From: a virus
Length of the DNA: 28,055 bases
Direction: 5' to 3' (one strand)
IMG/VR virus record: IMGVR_UViG_3300020421_000108
Location: 1 to 28,055 of that record
Below the pieces are notes generated by a model. The model did not search any database, was not told the origin of the DNA, and saw only the letters and a program-made list of their open reading frames with translations. The position numbers and the translations under genes were made by a program. Position 1 is the stretch's first letter; every line of letters begins with the position of its first letter. Shown in pieces: positions 14,022-19,669 of the stretch.

Positions 14022-14903
14022 ATGTCAGTAGGAAAAGGAGTTAAGTCAGCAGCAAAACTACCAACAGGGGTAGCAAAACCAAAAACCGCTCCAGAAACAC
14101 AATCTTTAGCGGACTGTTTAGATTTTAGTACCTTAATTAAAGCAGAAGGATCTCATATCTACACCAGAAAACTTCCTGGTGAAAATGGTAAGAAAACACT
14201 CAGAATTGAAGGACCAGGTGATAGTGCCATGGCACTTGATAGTGAAGGAACTATTCGTCTGATAACAGGTGTTCATGATCCAAACAGAGGCGCAGGAAGT
14301 GGTAAATTATGTATTAAATCTAATGGTCAGCAGCAGCTACACACAGAACCATCCATAATTCAATACAATGCTGGTGGAGAAAATAAAGATGCATTGAACG
14401 TTCTTTGTTATGGTGATGTTGTCACTGAAGCAAGAGGTTCTGAGTATACTGTTAGAGCAACTAAGATAACTTTTATCGCAGATGAGGAGTTAACCCTACA
14501 AGGTCATGGTGGTGTCAAAATCCAAGCAGGTCAAAGTGGTAAGGGAACCATTGATATGGTCTGTGGTAATTTAAATCAAAGAACCGTAAACTATAAAGAA
14601 GTTATTAGTGGTCAAAAAAAGACAGAAGGTGTGTCTGAAGAATCTGTAGTGCAATTTGATCCTAGAGCATCTGTAAACATTGTATCTGCTGGATCTATTA
14701 ACCACAAAATTATTGGCGACATGCAGCAACAGATTGGTGGTGCATATCATGTAGATATATTAGGTAAGAAAATTCCAGGTGGACTTCTTACAGGAGATGG
14801 TATATTAAATTCATACCAAGTCAAAACAGTAGTGGGAAATGCTGAAATTTCCGCAATTGCAGGTAACGTTAGCCTTAAAGGACTGTTGATATACTTGAAT
14901 TGA
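14022..14903 (+). CDS. Beta-helical spike-like virion protein (gp5 C-terminal/VgrG-like)
   Basis: A 293-residue protein begins 9 bases after the gp5 stop. From about residue 40 onward it reads as short alternating strands: L-R-I-E-G-P-G-D-S-A-M-A-L-D-S-E-G-T-I near 57, and V-R-A-T-K-I-T-F-I-A-D-E-E-L-T-L-Q-G at 144-161, then V-K-I-Q-A-G. It finishes A-E-I-S-A-I-A-G-N-V-S-L-K-G. Such strand repeats resemble the triple-stranded beta-helix of the T4 gp5 C-terminus and of VgrG spikes. Since gp5 here lacks a convincing helix of that type, this gene may supply the needle as a separate chain. The N-terminal 30 residues are Lys, Pro and Ala rich and probably flexible. Exact function is inferred from shape and position. 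Confidence 0.65.
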   Translation: MSVGKGVKSAAKLPTGVAKPKTAPETQSLADCLDFSTLIKAEGSHIYTRKLPGENGKKTLRIEGPGDSAMALDSEGTIRLITGVHDPNRGAGSGKLCIKSNGQQQLHTEPSIIQYNAGGENKDALNVLCYGDVVTEARGSEYTVRATKITFIADEELTLQGHGGVKIQAGQSGKGTIDMVCGNLNQRTVNYKEVISGQKKTEGVSEESVVQFDPRASVNIVSAGSINHKIIGDMQQQIGGAYHVDILGKKIPGGLLTGDGILNSYQVKTVVGNAEISAIAGNVSLKGLLIYLN

Positions 14904-14957
14904 TAAGTTAAGGTTATCACATCCATTGGATATCCGTATTGCCAACTGGCACAAGGG

Positions 14958-14980
14958 GGGTTGATTTTTGGTCTCAACCC
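14958..14980 (+). terminator. Hairpin after the spike gene, possible weak terminator
   Basis: G-G-G-T-T-G-A and T-C-A-A-C-C-C form a perfect 7-bp stem with a 9-base loop. No T run follows, so it is not a classic intrinsic terminator; it may protect the 3' end or be processed. The rest of 14904-15038 shows no gene or other motif that I recognise. Confidence 0.4.
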
Positions 14981-15038
14981 TGATAAATTAACTTTGTAGC
15001 AATCAGAGAAGGTGCTTCAACTAATCGCACCAACTCAC

Positions 15039-15067
15039 TTGACGCTTTCTGCATCATGTGCTATACT
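15039..15067 (+). promoter_or_regulatory. Sigma70-type promoter for the outer-membrane-type gene
   Basis: TTGACG (15039-15044) and TATACT (15062-15067) are separated by exactly 17 bases, close to the bacterial consensus. Transcription should start near 15075, about 75 bases before the coding sequence. It does not resemble the late octamers, so host RNA polymerase could read it early. Confidence 0.8.
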
Positions 15068-15075
15068 TTTAAAGC

Positions 15076-15139
15076 AGTCGGGAACAACCGACTCTCCATC
15101 TGCGGGTAACCACTCCGCAAGAAAACAAACAAACGAGGA
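15076..15139 (+). promoter_or_regulatory. Structured mRNA leader with two stem-loops and a strong ribosome binding site
   Basis: A-G-T-C-G-G (15076-15081) pairs with C-C-G-A-C-T (15088-15093) around a 6-base loop. T-G-C-G-G (15101-15105) pairs with C-C-G-C-A (15115-15119). The first loop begins at or next to the predicted transcript 5' end, as in stabilising leaders of outer-membrane protein mRNAs. GAGGA at 15135-15139 is 9 bases before the ATG. Confidence 0.6.
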
Positions 15140-15148
15140 AAAATTTCA

Positions 15149-15520
15149 ATGATCAAATCCGCATTCGCAGCCACCGCTGCTCTGTCCATGTCTGCTGGTG
15201 CCGCTTTTGCTGGTCCCTACGTTAACGTAGAAGCAAACTCAGGATTCACTGGATCCAGCTACAACGGAACCGCCACAGACCTTCACGTAGGTTACGAAGG
15301 CGCTCTTGGTGAGAACGCTTCATACTACGTCCAGGGCGGTGCTACTGTCGTCTCTCCTGACGGTGGCGAAAGCGACACCGTTCCTTCTGGTAAGGCAGGT
15401 CTTGGTATCGGTTTGACCGATGCTCTGGGTGCATACGGTGAAGTTAGCTTCGTCGGTTCTGGCGACAGCAACATCGACCGTGGTTATGGAACCAAGCTGG
15501 GTCTCAAGTACAGCTTCTGA
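15149..15520 (+). CDS. Secreted outer-membrane-type beta-barrel protein
   Basis: A 123-residue protein with a clear Sec signal peptide: M-I-K-S-A-F then an Ala/Leu-rich core and A-A-F-A at 18-21, giving a mature form of about 102 residues from Gly22. The mature part alternates hydrophobic and polar residues with many Gly and Ser, has strands such as A-S-Y-Y-V-Q-G-G-A-T-V-V, G-L-G-I-G-L and A-Y-G-E-V-S-F, and ends L-G-L-K-Y-S-F. A terminal Phe after an alternating strand is the usual beta-barrel insertion signal of outer-membrane proteins. The gene is visibly richer in G+C than the tail genes and uses host-like codons. With its own promoter, leader and terminator it looks like a moron. Possible roles are surface change or exclusion of other phages; neither is shown by the sequence. 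Confidence 0.75.
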   Translation: MIKSAFAATAALSMSAGAAFAGPYVNVEANSGFTGSSYNGTATDLHVGYEGALGENASYYVQGGATVVSPDGGESDTVPSGKAGLGIGLTDALGAYGEVSFVGSGDSNIDRGYGTKLGLKYSF

Positions 15521-15547
15521 TTCACGGATAGTGTGATATAATAACAA

Positions 15548-15569
15548 GGGACCTACGGGTCCCTTTTTT
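15548..15569 (+). terminator. Intrinsic terminator
   Basis: G-G-G-A-C-C and G-G-T-C-C-C form a 6-bp GC-rich stem with loop TACG, followed at once by six T residues. It lies 27 bases after the outer-membrane-type gene. Confidence 0.9.
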
Positions 15570-15571
15570 AT

Positions 15572-15579
15572 TCTAAATA
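15572..15579 (+). promoter_or_regulatory. Late-promoter-like octamer TCTAAATA before the small-gene chain
   Basis: TCTAAATA starts two bases after the T run of the terminator and lies 21 bases before the ATG at 15601. It resembles the ACTAAATA elements at 4114 (minus) and 4890. Confidence 0.4.
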
Positions 15580-15600
15580 ATCACGACTAATGAGAGGAAT

Positions 15601-15915
15601 ATGCTTTCTACTCAATACCGACTTCGATTAGAATTTATTTGTAAGAAAATTGCAAATGGTGAAGAAGTCAAATTAGACGATATGGTCTGGGCACAAAAAC
15701 TTGCAAAGGCACATACCACTGCTAGAGATTGGTTACAACAGGCACGGAGACAAGCTGCTCAAGACATTGAGGAGGGCAGTATTGATGATTTTATGAATAG
15801 GATGGGTTTAGGAGATCCCGATCCATCCAATCATAAAACGGGATTCGACAGTGCTGATGATATCAAAGATTGGTTTATGAGAGACAAACCTGATGACTGG
15901 AGGCAACGAGATTGA
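15601..15915 (+). CDS. 104-residue protein, function unknown
   Basis: The protein begins M-L-S-T-Q-Y-R-L-R-L-E-F and is largely helical: W-A-Q-K-L-A-K-A-H, then W-L-Q-Q-A-R-R-Q-A-A. It ends in an acidic, Asp/Pro-rich tail with D-D-I-K-D-W-F and D-W-R-Q-R-D. GAGAGG about 5 bases before the ATG is a good ribosome binding site. It is the first gene of a chain of overlapping small genes after the terminator. Family not recognised; the style is that of conserved cyanophage small proteins. Confidence 0.8.
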   Translation: MLSTQYRLRLEFICKKIANGEEVKLDDMVWAQKLAKAHTTARDWLQQARRQAAQDIEEGSIDDFMNRMGLGDPDPSNHKTGFDSADDIKDWFMRDKPDDWRQRD

Positions 15916-16211
15916 GTAGTAAGATGCTATTCCTGGTTGATATTGGTAATGGCAGATGTGTCAGTCATGATGGATATATTCAACTCGGTATCTTCTCTCA
16001 TACAGTAGAGAAACATCTTGAGTTATGTCCTGAACAAGAATGGCAGGTTACTTATTGGATGCCTGATCCATTTTGTATTAGGTATCCACGACCTAACTAT
16101 CAACATACTATGAAGGCGAATGAAGGTTCACCTAGAACTGACAATGCTGGTGATAGTAGACCAAGAGATTTCCCAGATCAAGCAATGAATAGATTGGAGA
16201 GAACATTATGA
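15912..16211 (+). CDS. 99-residue protein with TTG start, function unknown
   Basis: The start is taken as TTG at 15912, because GGAGG at 15899-15903 lies 8 bases upstream and the TTG overlaps the previous stop (TTGA). The first in-frame ATG (15924) would be 20 bases from that site. The protein has a beta-like opening M-L-F-L-V-D-I-G-N-G-R, a W-Q-V-T-Y-W-M-P-D-P segment, and a polar Arg/Asp/Pro-rich C-terminal third. No family is recognised. Confidence 0.7.
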   Translation: MSSKMLFLVDIGNGRCVSHDGYIQLGIFSHTVEKHLELCPEQEWQVTYWMPDPFCIRYPRPNYQHTMKANEGSPRTDNAGDSRPRDFPDQAMNRLERTL

Positions 16212-16474
16212 ATGATTTTCTAGACAACTTGGGTGCTAATCAATATCAAAAGATGCATCAACCCAAGAAGATTAAGATTACTCCCCAAACATATATTGAT
16301 ATGAATAAGGAGTTTGAGGAGGAAGATTATCCCTTCCGAATTGCTGTTCCTACTCAGGAAGCAATTGATAAATGGCAAGCAGAGATACCACCACATATTG
16401 GTGTTGTTCACGAACATGATATGGTACAAGAAATGTGGGACAAAATTGGAGGCAGACCTAATGGCGCTGGGTAA
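16208..16474 (+). CDS. 88-residue protein, function unknown
   Basis: ATG overlaps the preceding stop codon (ATGA) and follows a GGAGAG ribosome binding site. The protein starts M-N-D-F-L-D-N-L-G and contains a basic patch (Q-P-K-K-I-K-I-T-P), an acidic patch (F-E-E-E-D-Y-P-F) and a late H-I-G-V-V-H-E-H segment. It overlaps the next gene by 14 bases. No family is recognised. Confidence 0.7.
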   Translation: MNDFLDNLGANQYQKMHQPKKIKITPQTYIDMNKEFEEEDYPFRIAVPTQEAIDKWQAEIPPHIGVVHEHDMVQEMWDKIGGRPNGAG

Positions 16475-16652
16475 TCAAGTAGAAGAATCACTCAAAGAAG
16501 CAGAACAATCTCTTAGAAATGCACTTGCTTTTGCTGCTAGAGGCGAGAGACCAATTGTATGTAAGCAGATCTCTGAATTAATCACTGATATTACTTCAAT
16601 CTCATCCTTTGACTCTATTATGGATACTATTGAGGAGTATAAAAATGAGTGA
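16461..16652 (+). CDS. 63-residue helical protein, function unknown
   Basis: The start is ATG 16461, supported by GGAGG at 16448-16452 eight bases upstream; the longer frame from 16314 lies almost wholly inside the preceding gene. The product M-A-L-G-N-Q-V-E-E-S-L reads as amphipathic helices with one Cys. It overlaps the previous gene by 14 bases and the next by ATGAGTGA. Confidence 0.65.
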   Translation: MALGNQVEESLKEAEQSLRNALAFAARGERPIVCKQISELITDITSISSFDSIMDTIEEYKNE

Positions 16653-16806
16653 AGAGAGCAAAAAAGCAACTAATTTGTGCATAGCAAAAAATATGGTTTC
16701 TAGTTTGGAATCTTTACTCGATGGAAAGGCTACATATTACGAGTGCAGTGATTTAAAATCTAAGCACAAAAAAATTGTAATTGAATACGATCGCCAAAAC
16801 AAATGA
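16645..16806 (+). CDS. 53-residue protein, function unknown
   Basis: ATG 16645 follows GAGGAG at a 7-base distance and overlaps the preceding stop. The product starts M-S-E-E-S-K-K-A-T-N-L-C, is Lys- and Ser-rich, has two Cys and ends in a basic/acidic strand (K-K-I-V-I-E-Y-D-R-Q-N-K). An upstream extension to 16609 would be entirely within the previous gene and is not used. Confidence 0.6.
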   Translation: MSEESKKATNLCIAKNMVSSLESLLDGKATYYECSDLKSKHKKIVIEYDRQNK

Positions 16807-17045
16807 CAACAGCAGTAATCTATTCAAATGGTAGTCAAGAATGCGAGCGTATTGCTCAGCTTCTTCAATCCATCTCAACAGAATTTCATAAGTATGAACT
16901 CGGACGACACTTTGAGCAGCATCAATTTGAAATGGAATTTGGGGGAGATGCATCATACCCTCAAGTTTCATTGGGTAACAAGCATATTGGTAATATGCAT
17001 GATACACTAAACTACATGAAGAACATGCACATGCTTGACAAATGA
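16803..17045 (+). CDS. Glutaredoxin-like protein with altered active site
   Basis: The 80-residue protein fits the glutaredoxin fold: N-terminal strand A-V-I-Y-S-N, the active-site helix with S11-Q-E-C14, a second region, then S-Y-P-Q-V with the conserved cis-proline (Pro53), and N-K-H-I-G-N-M-H-D in place of the usual I-G-G-x-x-D. Classical members have C-P-Y-C; here the first, nucleophilic Cys is Ser11 and only the second Cys (Cys14) remains. Phage glutaredoxins supply electrons to ribonucleotide reductase, but without the nucleophile that reaction is doubtful. The ATG overlaps the previous stop (ATGA). A sigma70-type promoter begins inside the last codons of this gene. Confidence 0.75.
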   Translation: MTTAVIYSNGSQECERIAQLLQSISTEFHKYELGRHFEQHQFEMEFGGDASYPQVSLGNKHIGNMHDTLNYMKNMHMLDK

Positions 17046-17063
17046 CCAGGTGTCATATAGAAT
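17035..17063 (+). promoter_or_regulatory. Sigma70-type promoter
   Basis: TTGACA (17035-17040) and TAGAAT (17058-17063) are separated by exactly 17 bases. The -35 hexamer is perfect and lies at the end of the glutaredoxin-like gene; the start would fall about 15 bases before the ATG at 17085. Confidence 0.65.
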
Positions 17064-17084
17064 ATAAACACACAAAACCTCATC

Positions 17085-17282
17085 ATGAATTATAAACCTT
17101 ATAGTGTAGAATGGAATAGAAGGCGTTATCTAGCAGAAGCTATTAAAACCTACTTTAATGATGATGTTGACCCTAACACCATTGTTGATGACATTCGTGA
17201 TGTCCTTACAGAGGAGATCGATTACTATAGGGGACGTGCTAATGATTTGCAACAAGTAATGGATGGTATCCAAAATGACTAA
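17085..17282 (+). CDS. 65-residue acidic protein, function unknown
   Basis: The product starts M-N-Y-K-P-Y-S-V-E-W-N-R-R-R-Y-L-A-E-A-I and continues as mostly helical, acidic sequence with D-D-V-D-P-N-T-I-V-D-D-I. No ribosome binding site is obvious; the predicted transcript leader would be very short. It overlaps the next gene by 8 bases. No family is recognised. Confidence 0.65.
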   Translation: MNYKPYSVEWNRRRYLAEAIKTYFNDDVDPNTIVDDIRDVLTEEIDYYRGRANDLQQVMDGIQND

Positions 17283-17415
17283 AAAGACCCTTAAGAAGAT
17301 TGATAGACACGGACATGAAGAAACTTGGGAGTGGGAAGAAACACCAGAATTAAAACAGTTCATCAAACAGCAGTCAATCATTAAACTGTCTGCGCCACCC
17401 ACACGCCCCACTTAA
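17275..17415 (+). CDS. 46-residue protein, function unknown
   Basis: ATG 17275 lies inside the end of the preceding gene. The product begins M-T-K-K-T-L-K-K-I-D-R-H-G-H, has a W-E-W-E-E-T-P-E-L patch and ends in a Pro-rich tail. Overlap with the previous gene and the tight fit before the tRNA promoter support it. No family is recognised. Confidence 0.55.
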   Translation: MTKKTLKKIDRHGHEETWEWEETPELKQFIKQQSIIKLSAPPTRPT

Positions 17416-17417
17416 TC

Positions 17418-17426
17418 TGCTATAAT
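17418..17426 (+). promoter_or_regulatory. Extended -10 promoter before tRNA-Leu
   Basis: TGC directly before TATAAT forms an extended -10 element with a perfect hexamer; no -35 box is visible at 17 bases. It sits 60 bases before the tRNA-Leu gene. Confidence 0.5.
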
Positions 17427-17432
17427 AAAGGA

Positions 17433-17484
17433 GTTGAGAGGTAAACTACAATGTGTTTCCTTACGCGAAACCGCCTCTCACAAC
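17433..17484 (+). repeat. Inverted repeat in the tRNA-Leu leader
   Basis: G-A-G-A-G-G (17436-17441) can pair with C-C-T-C-T-C (17474-17479), extended by GTT with AAC after a two-base bulge, ending one base before the tRNA. An 18-codon frame (ATG at 17451) lies partly in the loop; I do not call it a gene. Confidence 0.4.
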
Positions 17485-17485
17485 T

Positions 17486-17568
17486 GCGAGTATGGCGGAA
17501 TCGGTAGACGCATCAGACTTAAAATCTGCTGACCATTGGTCGTGGGAGTTCAAGTCTCCCTACTCGCA
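17486..17568 (+). tRNA. tRNA-Leu (anticodon UAA)
   Basis: The acceptor stem GCGAGTA/TACTCGC is perfect over 7 bp and the discriminator is A at 17568. The D arm contains T-C-G-G-T-A-G-A-C, the anticodon loop CTTAAAA holds TAA at 17520-17522, a long class II variable arm follows (GACC-ATT-GGTC), and the T arm is GGGAG-TTCAAGT-CTCCC. CCA is not encoded. Confidence 0.95.
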
Positions 17569-17606
17569 TTCCTGTGTAAATAACATTACTAGGAAACGCT
17601 AACACA

Positions 17607-17870
17607 ATGATGAAGTTTACTATTAGTCGTCAACATTGTTTTGTTGACAATGAACCAGTAATGATGTATTTTATTCAGGGTATGCCATTTGCTTTTGATG
17701 TCCTAGAAAAGGAAGATAAAGAGGATAAATGGATTCTATCTGAATGTGCAATTAATCAAGAGTATACATTAGAGGACATCTTCAAATTTTCTGATTATCT
17801 CATTGCAGAAGAATGTCATCCCGTGTTATTTGAATTAGATCTTATTAATCCAGAACTTATACCAGAATGA
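17607..17870 (+). CDS. 87-residue acidic protein, function unknown
   Basis: Two ATG codons in tandem (17607, 17610) follow AGGA at some distance. The protein begins M-M-K-F-T-I-S-R-Q-H-C-F, has a hydrophobic central strand region (V-M-M-Y-F-I-Q-G-M-P-F-A-F) and an acidic C-terminal half. Its stop overlaps the cpeT start (ATGA), so the two are likely co-translated; whether it also touches pigment metabolism is unknown. No family is recognised. Confidence 0.65.
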   Translation: MMKFTISRQHCFVDNEPVMMYFIQGMPFAFDVLEKEDKEDKWILSECAINQEYTLEDIFKFSDYLIAEECHPVLFELDLINPELIPE

Positions 17871-18382
17871 GTTTCATTGAACTATTGGTTGGGACATTTG
17901 CAAACAAACGTCAAGCGCAATCCCACCCCACTCGCTATGCACACATTCGTGTTTCTCACCGTTTGATTGGAGAGAATCGTATATATGGAGAGCAAGCATA
18001 CAACTATCTACTCAATCGTCCATATCGTCAGTTCGTGATTGATGTGGTTCAGGATGGAGAAGAGTATCATCTCAAGAACTACGAGATTGCAAACCCGCTT
18101 CAGTTTGCACAATGTCAGCGTTTGGAAGAAATTACGGAAGACATGTTGACATATCGCGAGGGTTGTGATATTATTATGAGACAGACAGGTTCGCAGTCAT
18201 ATTTTGGCGGGACCTCAACCTGTAACTGCTACGTGAATTGGAATGGGACAGACACATATGTCCAAAATGAAGTCACCTTGACTGCAGATGAATACCACGT
18301 AGTAGACAAAGGTCTTCATACAGAAACCCATCAGAAAGTATGGGGTTCTGATTGGGGTGCTTTTAAATTTGTGCGGCAGTAA
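17867..18382 (+). CDS. cpeT: CpeT-type phycobiliprotein lyase
   Basis: The 171-residue protein matches the CpcT/CpeT family, which attaches or chaperones bilins on phycobiliproteins. Traits are L-V-G-T-F-A-N-K-R-Q-A near the start, then H-P-T-R-Y-A-H-I-R, G-E-Q-A-Y-N-Y with R-P-Y-R-Q-F-V (about 41-56), G-C-D-I-I-M-R near 100, and the end pattern K-V-W-G-S-D-W-G-A-F-K-F. A Cys pair lies in S-T-C-N-C-Y-V. cpeT is a known auxiliary gene of marine cyanomyoviruses and probably keeps light harvesting working, or changes it, during infection. It is a little shorter than typical host proteins of about 200 residues. The ATG overlaps the stop of the 87-residue gene. Confidence 0.88.
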   Translation: MSFIELLVGTFANKRQAQSHPTRYAHIRVSHRLIGENRIYGEQAYNYLLNRPYRQFVIDVVQDGEEYHLKNYEIANPLQFAQCQRLEEITEDMLTYREGCDIIMRQTGSQSYFGGTSTCNCYVNWNGTDTYVQNEVTLTADEYHVVDKGLHTETHQKVWGSDWGAFKFVRQ

Positions 18383-18392
18383 TGCTAGCACC

Positions 18393-18464
18393 GCCAAACT
18401 AGCTCAGTGGTAGAGCAGGGCTTTTGTAAAGCTCAGGTCGCAGGTTCAAATCCTGTGTTTGGCT
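18393..18464 (+). tRNA. tRNA-Thr (anticodon UGU)
   Basis: Acceptor GCCAAAC/GTTTGGC pairs perfectly, discriminator T at 18464. The D arm is A-G-C-T-C-A-G-T-G-G-T-A-G-A-G-C, the anticodon stem GGGCT/AGCTC carries loop TTTGTAA with TGT at 18425-18427, and the T arm is CGCAGG-TTCAAAT-CCTGTG. CCA is not encoded. It begins 10 bases after cpeT. Confidence 0.95.
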
Positions 18465-18466
18465 TT

Positions 18467-18490
18467 CGGTTAAGCTTATAGCTAAAACCG
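18467..18490 (+). repeat. Hairpin downstream of tRNA-Thr
   Basis: C-G-G-T-T pairs with A-A-C-C-G and A-G-C-T with A-G-C-T around loop TAT, with a small internal loop. There is no T tract. It could be a processing or stabilising element for the tRNA transcript. The bases from here to 18520 hold nothing else that I recognise. Confidence 0.45.
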
Positions 18491-18520
18491 ATATTCATGT
18501 ACTATTGCAAATTGAATTGA

Positions 18521-19504
18521 ATGTTATCATACGAAAAAATCATTCCAGGACAACTACCCCAAGTTTCTTGGTATGATAAATTGGAATTACCTGAAGGACG
18601 TACCTATATCGTTCGTAAGAGATCTGTCCATGCCCTTGATGAAGTATGTATTACTAATCATGCAGGACAAGAACTTAATGATGTCCGTTCTGTTGGAACA
18701 AACAGCGTTAACGTAGAGTTAATTAAGAACAATATGGCAGTACACGGACAGTTAGTCAGTGTGCAACCAGAATATCTTTATAAGTCCGCCCTATTTGATG
18801 GATTTAGTCGTTATGCTGCTAAGATGGAACTTGGATTAACCCATAGTGTCTTCAATGAACTTGAGTTAAAGCCAGGTTTTACCGAGCAGGAAATGCGTGA
18901 TGAGATTGGTCTAGGTGCCAACGATCATCCGCCTTCTAAGGGTGCTACTGTCAATGACTTTAAGAAGCGTCTTAACGGACATATTGCCTTGTATTTGAGC
19001 GAGCATAATGTACTCCCTTCTACTGGTTACTGCATTGATTGGGTGAATAATATTCCCCATTCATTTGTTCAAAAGCAAGTCATTGATTTGGTTGATCTAT
19101 GCCTTCAAAAGCAACGTTGCAATGGCAGTGTTGTTGCTATTGATTCTGCAAAGGCAAATGCATTTGCTGCTAAGCACTGTCCAAACAACATGAGGGTAAT
19201 TCCTCTTAATGTTTCCGCTCAAAAAGGCGGTGGTGTCAAAGGCACTTACTTTGATCGTGCTTTCATCAATGCATTTTATGCAGCAGGAGAACTATCTTTC
19301 ATCGGTTATACTCAAGGTATTGAAGCTGAAGAGGTTCCCTACTTTCGTTCTGTAGCACAGGAAAGAGTAGATGCTGCTAACTCTGCATTTGAGGAAGCAT
19401 TCCAACGACGTTTGGAAGAAGGTAAGAACTTCAAGATGTTTGAACTAGAGGGATTCGTTCCTCAGATCATCGGTCAAGAAGAACCAACTGAACTCATCAG
19501 GTAA
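18521..19504 (+). CDS. ParB-like domain protein, function unknown
   Basis: A 327-residue protein. Residues about 35-105 look like a ParB/sulfiredoxin-type domain: an early strand with D-V-R-S-V-G, then V-E-L-I-K-N-N-M-A-V-H-G-Q-L (64-78), and L-F-D-G-F-S-R-Y-A-A-K (91-101), corresponding to the N-I-x-x-x-G-L and D-G-x-R-R motifs of ParB. The basic residue pair is reduced to one Arg (Arg97). The remaining two thirds are not recognised; residues 185-200 have I-P-H-S-F-V-Q-K-Q-V-I-D, and three Cys lie between 170 and 225. No ribosome binding site precedes the ATG. The gene is flanked by tRNA genes and ends with a hairpin with a short T run. Role could be DNA binding, ATP/CTP binding or nuclease activity; undecided. 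Confidence 0.7.
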   Translation: MLSYEKIIPGQLPQVSWYDKLELPEGRTYIVRKRSVHALDEVCITNHAGQELNDVRSVGTNSVNVELIKNNMAVHGQLVSVQPEYLYKSALFDGFSRYAAKMELGLTHSVFNELELKPGFTEQEMRDEIGLGANDHPPSKGATVNDFKKRLNGHIALYLSEHNVLPSTGYCIDWVNNIPHSFVQKQVIDLVDLCLQKQRCNGSVVAIDSAKANAFAAKHCPNNMRVIPLNVSAQKGGGVKGTYFDRAFINAFYAAGELSFIGYTQGIEAEEVPYFRSVAQERVDAANSAFEEAFQRRLEEGKNFKMFELEGFVPQIIGQEEPTELIR

Positions 19505-19513
19505 TGATTTAAT

Positions 19514-19530
19514 GGGACTTCGGTCCCTTT
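19514..19530 (+). terminator. Hairpin with UUCG tetraloop after the ParB-like gene
   Basis: G-G-G-A-C, loop TTCG, G-T-C-C-C, then TTT. The stable tetraloop stem and short T run suggest a terminator or a processing boundary 3 bases before tRNA-Asn. Confidence 0.6.
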
Positions 19531-19533
19531 CAA

Positions 19534-19605
19534 TCCTCTTTAGCTCAGAGGTAGAGCGGTTGACTGTTAATCAATTTGTCCCTGGTTCGATCCCAGGAAG
19601 GGGAG
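19534..19605 (+). tRNA. tRNA-Asn (anticodon GUU)
   Basis: Acceptor TCCTCTT pairs with AAGGGGA with one G-T pair; discriminator G at 19605. The D arm is A-G-C-T-C-A-G-A-G-G-T-A-G-A-G-C, the anticodon loop CTGTTAA holds GTT at 19566-19568, and the T arm is CCTGG-TTCGATC-CCAGG. CCA is not encoded. Confidence 0.95.
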
Positions 19606-19669
19606 TTATGACAACATACAAAGAACAATTTGAATATATCTACATATGCTTTAGAGAAATATTTCTGAT

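Noticed and set aside
17451-17507. 18-codon frame in the tRNA-Leu leader
   Set aside because: It has a plausible GAGAGG upstream but runs into the tRNA itself and encodes nothing recognisable.
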